Assembly: GCA_028723545.1 (NCBI GenBank)
Contig: JAQYER010000144.1
Location: 1 to 11,487 of the forward strand
Direction: 5' to 3'
Origin: Caryophanales bacterium
GTDB taxonomy: Bacteria > Bacillota_I > Bacilli_A > RFN20 > CAG-826
Length of the DNA stretch: 11,487 nt
Below the pieces are notes generated by a model. It saw nothing but the letters and a program-made list of their open reading frames with translations, was not told the DNA's origin and made no database searches. Of this stretch, positions 6,413-11,487 are shown one piece after another. The stretch's first letter is position 1. Each line of letters starts with the position of its first letter. Made by a program: the position numbers and the translations under genes.

Positions 6413-7348
6413 ATGGATAATTTTGAAATCGTTGTTGAAAGCAGTTCAGATTTAAGCTTTGAACTAAGAAAAAGATTTAATATTTATAATGAATATCTTA
6501 AAGGGGTTATATATTTACCAAATAACGAATTATTAGCTGATTTAGATTGGAATAACATTTCATCAGATCAATTTTATAAAATTGTTAAAGAAAAACCAGG
6601 TAATGTTCACACGGCATTCGCGACCGCAGAAGAATTTGTTCGCGTTGTTGAACCAATCTTACAAAACGGCAAAGATGTTTTAATATTTGCAATGTCAAGC
6701 GGGATGAGTGGAACTTATAACGCGATTAAATTAAATTCACAAATGATTTTAGATGATTATCCAGAAAGAAAAATCATCGTTATTGATACATTAAAATACG
6801 CTTTAGCGTGCGGAATGCTTGCAATTAAAGCATCTATGTTAAGAGAAGAAGGCAAAACCCTTCAAGAAACAGCCGATATTATTAATGAATTAAAATATCA
6901 TCTTCATGAAGCTGGACCAATGGATGATCTTCGTTTCTTAGCTGCTTCTGGAAGATTATCTGCTCCAAAAGCCTTTTTCGGACAATTAATTGGAGTTCAA
7001 CCAATTGCGGATTTTACTTATGATGGTAAAAATGTTCCATTAGGAACTTTAAAAGGAAATGACGCGGCTGATGAATTTGTTCTTCATTATATGAATGAAT
7101 TAGGGGAAGATTTAAGTAATCAAATTTTATTTATTAGTCATTCACAACGTTTAGAACGTGCTTTAAAATATAAAAAAGCAATTATCGAAAGATTCCATCC
7201 AAAGGATGTTATTATTGAAGAAGTTGGTCAATCTTGTGGAGCGAATATTGGCCCTGGATTATGCTGTGTATATTTCTTTGGTAAAAAGATTACTCCTGAA
7301 AGAGAACTTGAAAATAAAATATTCCAAGAATTTAAAAATAAAAAATAA
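6413..7348 (+). CDS. DegV family fatty-acid-binding protein (FakB-like)
   Basis: DegV/FakB proteins hold a fatty acid for phosphorylation by the kinase FakA, feeding exogenous fatty acids into phospholipids. Family features are an N-terminal ESSSDL (9-14), the HTAFAT segment near 66-71, SSGMSGTYNA (95-104) at the fatty-acid carboxyl site, ASGRLSAPKAFFGQLIGVQPI (about 178-198), and a C-terminal glycine-rich GANIGPGLCCVYFFG. At 311 residues it is slightly longer than the usual 280-290. AGGAGA gives a good ribosome site. Its stop codon overlaps the start of the next gene, a hydrolase, so the two are probably made together. No FakA gene is in the window. Ligand specificity cannot be judged. Confidence 0.9.
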   Translation: MDNFEIVVESSSDLSFELRKRFNIYNEYLKGVIYLPNNELLADLDWNNISSDQFYKIVKEKPGNVHTAFATAEEFVRVVEPILQNGKDVLIFAMSSGMSGTYNAIKLNSQMILDDYPERKIIVIDTLKYALACGMLAIKASMLREEGKTLQETADIINELKYHLHEAGPMDDLRFLAASGRLSAPKAFFGQLIGVQPIADFTYDGKNVPLGTLKGNDAADEFVLHYMNELGEDLSNQILFISHSQRLERALKYKKAIIERFHPKDVIIEEVGQSCGANIGPGLCCVYFFGKKITPERELENKIFQEFKNKK

Positions 7349-8325
7349 TGCCTATTGAAATTAAAATCTTAATTATTGTTATCTCTATTATTATTGGTAT
7401 TTTCTTAATATTTGTTTTACCAATGCTTTTAGTCACTTTTCCAATTGCCAAAAAATTATATAAAAAAGATTGGATTAGAAGCGAAGAAGGAACATTATTC
7501 CCACGTGGTTGTAGTGCGCCTGAAATTGATTATCATCTCGATATGTTCAATCAAGGAATGAAATGGAGAGAAGATAATATTTCATTTATGAAAGAAGTTC
7601 AAATTACTTCTTTAGGTGATAAATTATTTGGGGAATATTTTGATTTTGGCTTTGATCGCGCGATTATCCTTTTACCTGGTAGAGCTGAAACGTGTTGGTA
7701 TGCAAGTTATTATGGTGAACCATTTAAAAAAGCTGGATACAACTTATTATGCATTGATCCTCGCGCGCATGGATTAAGTGAAGGCAAAGTAATTACAATG
7801 GGAAAATTAGAAGGGGAAGATGCGATTAATTGGGCAAAATTCCTTCACGATGAACATCATATCAAACACGTTTGCTTATATGGATTATGTGGTGGCGGAA
7901 CAGCAGCTTGTGTTGCTTTAGCTAACGAAAATTGTCCTTCATATATCGACTTATTTATTAATGATGGAATGCCATATTCATTTGTAAGAGTATTTAAATT
8001 AAGAACCAAACATCAAGGACATATGACTTTTCCTGTTACTCAAGAATTCATGTATTTAGTTAAAAAACATTCGCATATCAATCCTTATTCTTTAGCGCCT
8101 TATAAATTAATTAGAAAAATTAAAGTTCCAACTTTATTTATGGGTGGGACACTTGATTTTTCTGCACCTCCAAGTGATTTAAAAAAGTTATATGATAATT
8201 CAGCAAGTAATGATAAGCAAATACATGTATTTGATAATTGCCGTCATTCTCATTTAAGATATGATTCGAAAAAGGAATATGATAATTTAGTAATATCATT
8301 CCTCAAAAATCACAATAATTCTTGA
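7348..8325 (+). CDS. Membrane-anchored alpha/beta hydrolase with cysteine nucleophile
   Basis: An N-terminal hydrophobic helix (about residues 4-33) is followed by an alpha/beta hydrolase fold. The strand ILLPGRAETCWYASYYGEP (near 109-127) fits the oxyanion-hole region, and IDPRAHGLSEGK the next strand and turn. The nucleophile elbow reads GLCGGG, with C181 where most relatives have serine. The expected acid is D270 (GGTLDFSAPP) and the histidine H300 (NCRHSH), so a Cys-Asp-His triad is predicted. The start ATG shares one base with the preceding TAA (TAATG) and lacks a Shine-Dalgarno sequence, so translation is coupled to the DegV gene. The TGA stop is followed in frame by TAA. A lipid-related esterase or thioesterase role would fit the neighbour but is inference. 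Confidence 0.8.
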   Translation: MPIEIKILIIVISIIIGIFLIFVLPMLLVTFPIAKKLYKKDWIRSEEGTLFPRGCSAPEIDYHLDMFNQGMKWREDNISFMKEVQITSLGDKLFGEYFDFGFDRAIILLPGRAETCWYASYYGEPFKKAGYNLLCIDPRAHGLSEGKVITMGKLEGEDAINWAKFLHDEHHIKHVCLYGLCGGGTAACVALANENCPSYIDLFINDGMPYSFVRVFKLRTKHQGHMTFPVTQEFMYLVKKHSHINPYSLAPYKLIRKIKVPTLFMGGTLDFSAPPSDLKKLYDNSASNDKQIHVFDNCRHSHLRYDSKKEYDNLVISFLKNHNNS

Positions 8326-8350
8326 TAAAACATTTTTACTTTAATATAAT
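8322..8350 (+). promoter_or_regulatory. Promoter of tRNA-Trp
   Basis: TTGATA (8322-8327) and a perfect TATAAT (8345-8350) are exactly 17 bp apart, predicting a start near 8357, five bases before the mature tRNA. The -35 box overlaps the stop codon of the hydrolase gene. This is the best promoter match in the window. Confidence 0.85.
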
Positions 8351-8361
8351 CTTATCTTGCT

Positions 8362-8435
8362 AGGGGCATCGTACAAAGGCAGTACTCCGGTCTCCAAAAC
8401 CGTTAATGTGGGTTCGATTCCTACTGCCCCTGCCA
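8362..8435 (+). tRNA. trnW: tRNA-Trp (anticodon CCA)
   Basis: A complete cloverleaf is visible. The acceptor stem is AGGGGCA (8362-8368) with TGCCCCT (8425-8431), and the D stem is GTAC/GTAC (8371-8374, 8382-8385). The anticodon loop CTCCAAA carries CCA at 8394-8396, and the T arm GTGGG-TTCGATT-CCTAC spans 8408-8424. The discriminator is G and the 3' CCA is encoded. One C-T mismatch sits at the base of the anticodon stem (8387/8403). It decodes UGG only, consistent with TGG being the sole tryptophan codon seen here. Confidence 0.96.
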
Positions 8436-8448
8436 GAAAAATAAAGTC

Positions 8449-8476
8449 GACATTCTAGAAATAGGATGTCTTTTTT
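8449..8476 (+). terminator. Intrinsic terminator of tRNA-Trp
   Basis: GACATTCT (8449-8456) pairs with AGGATGTC (8463-8470), eight pairs including one T-G, around a 6-nt loop, followed by six T residues. It is 13 bp past the tRNA CCA end and makes the tRNA a single-gene transcription unit. Confidence 0.88.
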
Positions 8477-8514
8477 ATAAATAAATATATGTCGTCTTTT
8501 TCATCAAATTATTC

Positions 8515-8535
8515 TATAATAATAATGCTAAAGGA
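8515..8535 (+). promoter_or_regulatory. Possible -10 box and ribosome site of the KilA-N fragment
   Basis: A perfect TATAAT (8515-8520) lies 29 bp before the ATG at 8544, and AAAGGA (8530-8535) sits at normal ribosome-site distance. No good -35 box is present at the right spacing (TCGTCT at 8492-8497). The fragment may therefore be expressed, but weakly. Confidence 0.4.
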
Positions 8536-8543
8536 TAATCGCT

Positions 8544-8945
8544 ATGGAAAAGATTTCTACATTAGAATTTTTAGGAATGTGGGAAGAACTAAACAATCCG
8601 AATTTTAACCGTGTCGAATTCGACCCCCTATTATCCGAAAGCGGTAAAAATTCTTTTACCGTGTCTCCATCTAGATGGATATCTGAATTTAACGCTATTG
8701 GAATAAGAACAAAAGCAACCAAGAATGGTGGAACTTATGCTCATCGAGATATTGCCTTAGAGTTTGCTAGTTGGATATCTGCTGAAGTTAAACTTTATAT
8801 CATCAAGGAATTTCAAAGGTTAAAAAATCAGGAATCAGAGCAAATAGAATGGCAAGGCAAAAGAATGCTTACTAAACTAAATTATCTAATTCACACCGAT
8901 GCAATAAAAGATAATTTAATTCCGATGTCTTTGACGTTAGAGTAG
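8544..8945 (+). CDS. KilA-N domain protein fragment, truncated at both ends
   Basis: The 133-residue product matches the central and C-terminal part of a KilA-N domain, a DNA-binding module of phage antirepressor-like proteins. The match covers EFLGMWEELNNPNFNRVEFD (about 8-27), NSFTVSPSRWISEFNAIGI (about 36-54), GGTYAHRDIALEFASWIS (about 61-78), and IIKEFQRLKNQESEQ. Full-length relatives in Bacillota are roughly 250-280 residues. They begin about 40 residues earlier and continue after the HTDAIKDNLIP segment with a long C-terminal region. Here the frame starts just before TLEFLG and stops with TAG soon after LIP. No upstream in-frame coding exists (TAA at 8529) and only 32 bp separate it from the next gene. 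It keeps a ribosome site and a TATAAT, so it could be a reduced functional protein; a decaying remnant is equally likely. Confidence 0.7.
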   Translation: MEKISTLEFLGMWEELNNPNFNRVEFDPLLSESGKNSFTVSPSRWISEFNAIGIRTKATKNGGTYAHRDIALEFASWISAEVKLYIIKEFQRLKNQESEQIEWQGKRMLTKLNYLIHTDAIKDNLIPMSLTLE

Positions 8946-8977
8946 CAATCATATGTTTATGGGAGTAGGGTTTAATT

Positions 8978-9355
8978 ATGGAAAAAGCAAAATGGAGAGA
9001 TGTTACGTCAACATTTACAGAATCGCAGAGATATTATAAAGACACATATTTAGAAATTAGTGAGGTTCTTGATGATGTTATTGAAGTGAGTATTTTTTCA
9101 TCAAATACTAGCCCATATGAAATTTATGTTGCTTACGGAAAGATGAATGGAATAATTTACACAAATGCAAATGAAGGATACAAACTTAGAGAAAGTGTAA
9201 AAGGAGCTCTTTTCAATGAATATATGGCAAACGGAAAATCAAAGGGGCCATCAAATGATTTTATTGAACGTTTCTCGAAAAAATTTAATTTGGAATATCC
9301 GATGGATCTTTATTTTAATTTTAATTTAGGAGGAGATGACGATGACATATACTAA
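8978..9355 (+). CDS. Unrecognised 125-residue protein
   Basis: I do not recognise this protein. It is soluble-looking, with no signal peptide or membrane helix, and is acidic. It has an aromatic N-terminal half (VTSTFTESQRYYKDTYLEIS) and an alternating strand pattern (VIEVSIFSS, YEIYVAYGKMNGIIYT). A helix-rich part follows, and the tail GGDDDDIY is formed where the next gene's ribosome site and start codons are read in this frame. The ribosome site is modest (GTAGGG, 8965-8970). It overlaps the following gene by 14 bp, so the two are probably expressed and perhaps function as a pair. Small acidic partner genes in such pairs are often antitoxins, immunity proteins or chaperones, but nothing in the sequence decides this. 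Confidence 0.65.
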   Translation: MEKAKWRDVTSTFTESQRYYKDTYLEISEVLDDVIEVSIFSSNTSPYEIYVAYGKMNGIIYTNANEGYKLRESVKGALFNEYMANGKSKGPSNDFIERFSKKFNLEYPMDLYFNFNLGGDDDDIY

Positions 9356-10217
9356 AATTCGATTAGACTTTAAATACGGTCCAAAAAATCGCTTTTATAG
9401 AGTTGTTTTAATTAAAGGTAATCCTGATTTGTTTAAACTCTGTGTTGAATTAGGGACTGCTGTTGGGGCTGCGTTTGAACATTGCTTTTTGATTACGTGT
9501 AAGAGAAGAGAAGTCCATTATGTTATGGCACCATTTATGGAGGAACCTCTTGATGGGTATAAGTATTTAAGAAACTATCATCTTAATGATTTACCTGATA
9601 GTTTTGATTTTGAATATGATACCGGAGATGGTTGGGATTTTTCTTGTAAGCGATATAAAAAAATTATTGAATTTAAATCGAATAAAGATTTAATTTTACT
9701 TGAAGGAGCGGGGCAGGGCATCTGGGAAGACAATATATGTTCCTTATATTCTTATTTTAATAATGAAATTGATTCAGATTTCAATGGTGAGGATGAAGAA
9801 AAAGGCGTGTATAAACCTTGGAATGTTTCTATTGATAAGTACAGTGAGTTTGATAAGCCACTCGATATTGACGAATTAAATGATACTTTGAACGATGACT
9901 TTAGATTTAATTATGATGAAGTCCTTTCTAGTGAAAAAGAATATGTTGAGCAAAATGGTGTTTGTTTGAATGATTATACGAAACCATATAATCCACGACT
10001 TAACAAAGCTATTTTGGAAGCTGTAGATGAACAAATTAATGCATTAGATTATGTTAAAAAAATATTTGAAAAAATTAAAAAAGTTCATGGTGAGAGAAAA
10101 GCGAAGGAAGCAATTGCCGCAGTTTTGATTACTTATATTTTTGATTTAGAAACAAAACATGTTAATTTTGATGACAATGAATACAAAAAAAGATTAAACA
10201 ATATCCCTTTAAAATAA
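9342..10217 (+). CDS. pRiA4b ORF-3-like protein with helical C-terminal region
   Basis: The N-terminal 150 residues resemble the plasmid pRiA4b ORF-3-like family, often carried by plasmids and mobile elements. The hallmark is FDFEYDTGDGWDFSC (Y92-D-x-G-D-G-W98), followed by a glycine-rich EGAGQGIWEDN where the family has its G-x-G-x-x-P-x-E-D motif. After an acidic linker, residues 217-270 (NPRLNKAILEAVDEQI onward, ending near AKEAIAAVLITYIFD) resemble the small helical DUF1841-type domain; that match is by eye. The biochemical function of the family is unknown. An ATG at 9336 is in frame, but AGGAGG (9328-9333) is only 2 nt from it and 8 nt from the ATG at 9342, so 9342 is the better start. 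The start lies inside the preceding gene, indicating coupled translation. Confidence 0.75.
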   Translation: MTYTKIRLDFKYGPKNRFYRVVLIKGNPDLFKLCVELGTAVGAAFEHCFLITCKRREVHYVMAPFMEEPLDGYKYLRNYHLNDLPDSFDFEYDTGDGWDFSCKRYKKIIEFKSNKDLILLEGAGQGIWEDNICSLYSYFNNEIDSDFNGEDEEKGVYKPWNVSIDKYSEFDKPLDIDELNDTLNDDFRFNYDEVLSSEKEYVEQNGVCLNDYTKPYNPRLNKAILEAVDEQINALDYVKKIFEKIKKVHGERKAKEAIAAVLITYIFDLETKHVNFDDNEYKKRLNNIPLK

Positions 10218-10322
10218 CCCTTTAATGTATATGTTTTCATAATATACTTGTATATTATTGTAGAATAGCACACATAAATCATATAAATGTGTCGATACAA
10301 TTCGGAACTTTTTTATTTGCCT

Positions 10323-10358
10323 ATAAGCAAGATAATAAGCAAGATAATAAGTAAGATA
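10323..10358. repeat. Three tandem copies of a 12-bp repeat
   Basis: ATAAGCAAGATA occurs at 10323-10334 and 10335-10346 and, with one C-to-T change, at 10347-10358. The copies are directly adjacent, so neighbouring copies sit just over one helical turn apart. Possible meanings are iteron-like protein sites, an operator array or polymerase slippage; no replication gene is nearby. Confidence 0.85.
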
Positions 10359-10472
10359 ACTGTATAAGTCAAAGCCTCACACTAGACTAGTTAAAAACAT
10401 AAGCGTTATTGCCTTGGTTTTTACTATTATGGTTCAACTCTTCCTGGCGGTGGATGGCGGTGGCTCTTATCC

Positions 10473-10718
10473 CTACACCTTTAATGGCTTTGAGAAATAC
10501 TTCATTGGTTTATCTTTTAAAGCATCAACACAAATGTAGCATTCGGCATCATCCAATGGATTCGGATTATCAATTCTTATGAATTTGTTTGGCCTAATTA
10601 ATACATAGGTAATTGATCTAGTCATATTAAAACCAGAAATTAACACTTTTCCATTTTCATCTTTTTCTTCAGTTACGAGCGCAACTAAAAACAGATGATT
10701 TTGTGATAGACCACATAT
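10473..10718 (-). pseudogene. 3' remnant of an unrecognised gene
   Basis: On the minus strand an 81-codon frame is open from just after a TGA (10719-10721) to the TAG at 10473-10475. The predicted residues look like real protein rather than noise: HLFLVALVTEEKDENGK, then SGFNMTRSITYVLIRPNKF, then DNPNPLDDAECYICVD and KYFSKPLKV. There is no suitable start codon or ribosome site at its 5' end; the only internal ATG (NMTRS) is well inside. Reading further upstream in the same frame meets a second TGA (10770-10772) and then TAA (10809-10811). I therefore read it as the broken C-terminal part of a gene whose front has been lost. The family is not recognised; the pattern suggests a small alpha/beta protein. 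Confidence 0.55.
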
Positions 10719-10788
10719 TCATTGGCCACAGTTTACCTGCGTATGGTCGACTTTACTTAAATAGTTAGTTCATAGAGCCTGTGGTCTA
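10707..10788. repeat. 9-bp inverted repeat pair at the broken end of the minus-strand remnant
   Basis: TAGACCACA (10707-10715) and TGTGGTCTA (10780-10788) are perfect inverted copies separated by 64 bp. They bracket the point where the minus-strand frame is interrupted. A related CGCAACTA/TAGTTGCG pair lies farther out (10681-10688 and 10871-10878). They may be footprints of a small excised element or a stem-loop; chance cannot be ruled out. Confidence 0.4.
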
Positions 10789-10921
10789 AATATACGAGCA
10801 ACTTTACTTTATCAAAGTATGTCTTTGTTTAATAAAAAGGACTTGTAAACATTAAAGTTTATATTTTAATTAGTTGCGAGCAAAATAAAATCAGACTTTA
10901 GAAAACTCGGAGATTTGAAGT

Positions 10922-11487
10922 ATGTATATTGAAAGAAATATTGAAAAAAGCATATTAGAAGCCACTAAGGAATATCCTGTTATTATGGTGTGTGGTCAAA
11001 GGCAAGTTGGAAAATCAACGATGTTGAACCATATCAAAGAAAAAACTAGAAGATATGTTAGTTTTGATGATAGAAACGCCAGAAGACTAGCAGAAACCGA
11101 TCCTACTCTATTTTTCGAAACTTATGGTTATCCTATTCTAATTGATGAGTTTCAAAAAGTGCCATCAATTTTAGAAACCATAAAGGACATTGTTGATAAG
11201 CTCGGCTACGAAGGAAAAGATAATAATGGCCTATTTTGGCTCGCGGGGTCTCAAAAATTCAAGATGATGAAAGGTGTTAGTGAGTCTTTAGCGGGTAGAG
11301 TTGCCATCTTTGAAATGTCTTCCCTTTCATTAAGGGAGATTGAAGGAAAAGATGCTAATCTGTTTAATCCGGATTTGGAGGTCGTTAAAAAGCAATCGTT
11401 CGAATATAAGAATGTTAATGAAATTTATCAAAGAATCTTTGATGGTGGTATGCCTAAGATTATTGCTTCTAAAATAAATAGAGAAAA
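10922..11487 (+). CDS. AAA_14-type ATPase, DUF4143 family (partial, runs off right edge)
   Basis: The first 188 residues are visible. A Walker A motif GQRQVGKST is at residues 25-33, Walker B ILIDEFQK at 72-79, and the family segment FWLAGSQKFKMMKG followed by VSESLAGRVAIFEMSSLSLREI is near 105-140. This is the widespread COG1373-type arrangement of an AAA_14 ATPase with a C-terminal DUF4143 domain, which would lie mostly beyond the window. Members are common in accessory regions of gut bacteria and archaea and often occur in many copies per genome; their cellular role is not established. CGGAG (10908-10912) is a good ribosome site. I found no convincing promoter in the 700-bp gap before it. 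The gene appears intact as far as it can be seen. Confidence 0.88.
   Translation, partial: MYIERNIEKSILEATKEYPVIMVCGQRQVGKSTMLNHIKEKTRRYVSFDDRNARRLAETDPTLFFETYGYPILIDEFQKVPSILETIKDIVDKLGYEGKDNNGLFWLAGSQKFKMMKGVSESLAGRVAIFEMSSLSLREIEGKDANLFNPDLEVVKKQSFEYKNVNEIYQRIFDGGMPKIIASKINRE

Larger units (their letters stand above)
10218..10921. other. 704-bp stretch without an intact gene: repeats and gene debris
   Basis: This gap holds a weak promoter-like pair (TTGTAG 10258-10263, TATAAA 10282-10287, 18 bp apart), a 6-bp hairpin ACACAT/ATGTGT (10270-10292), and three 12-bp tandem repeats. It also holds a locally GC-rich direct repeat TGGCGGTGG (10445-10453 and 10455-10463), the minus-strand gene remnant at 10473-10718, and 9-bp inverted repeats at 10707 and 10780. 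Small hairpins lie at 10805-10819 (TACTTT/AAAGTA) and 10846-10861 (TAAAC/GTTTA). I found no intact open frame with a ribosome site. The mixture looks like a recombination-prone boundary. I see no terminator of standard form directly after the upstream gene. Confidence 0.55.

Noticed and set aside
8415..8435. Attachment-site repeat at the tRNA-Trp 3' end
   Set aside because: I searched the remainder of the window by eye for a second copy of the tRNA 3' end and found none.
9336..9341. ATG at 9336 as the start of the pRiA4b ORF-3-like gene
   Set aside because: It is only 2 nt from AGGAGG; the in-frame ATG at 9342 has the normal 8-nt spacing.
10323..10358. CRISPR array
   Set aside because: The repeats are 12 bp, directly adjacent with no spacers, and there is no cas gene.
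10454..10582. Plus-strand 42-codon open frame starting near 10454
   Set aside because: It is antisense to the more protein-like minus-strand remnant, has no ribosome site and matches nothing.

Overview
This window looks like chromosomal DNA of an AT-rich, low-GC Gram-positive bacterium. An uncultured gut member of the Bacillota or Mycoplasmatota-like Bacilli is my guess, inferred from gene content and base composition only. The code appears to be the standard bacterial one. I count 17 tryptophan codons in the recognisable genes, all TGG, with no in-frame TGA, and the only tRNA present is tRNA-Trp with anticodon CCA.

Region by region. (1) Positions 1-683 hold the 3' end of a large, probably surface-exposed or secreted protein that I do not recognise. 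(2) Positions 684-5219 hold a nucleobase-salvage operon: a UraA-type uracil permease, adenine phosphoribosyltransferase (apt), PRPP synthetase (prs), uracil phosphoribosyltransferase (upp) and hypoxanthine-guanine phosphoribosyltransferase (hpt). It ends at a strong terminator. One transcript would thus encode uracil import, PRPP synthesis, and three enzymes that use PRPP to turn uracil, adenine and hypoxanthine/guanine into nucleotides. Upstream is an extended -10 promoter and a leader of about 135 nt ending in an intrinsic terminator just before the permease. The leader has an alternative pairing that would break the terminator. It also has a 31-codon open frame that starts near the predicted 5' end and stops inside the terminator stem. 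This is the best candidate in the window for an undescribed regulatory element. (3) Positions 5242-6300 encode a GT2 glycosyltransferase fused to a GtrA-like four-helix membrane domain. (4) Positions 6413-8325 hold a two-gene operon with a 1-base stop/start overlap: a DegV (FakB-like) fatty-acid-binding protein and a membrane-anchored alpha/beta hydrolase whose nucleophile position is cysteine. (5) tRNA-Trp lies at 8362-8435 with its own near-consensus promoter and terminator.

From the tRNA rightward the window looks accessory: a KilA-N domain fragment missing both ends, an unrecognised small gene overlapped by a pRiA4b ORF-3-like gene, then about 700 bp without an intact gene. That stretch holds three 12-bp tandem repeats, inverted repeats and the 3' remnant of a minus-strand gene. 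The window closes inside an AAA_14/DUF4143-type ATPase that runs off the right edge. The tRNA followed by phage- and plasmid-like gene families and gene debris suggests a variable region beside a tRNA, but no integrase or attachment-site repeat is visible here.
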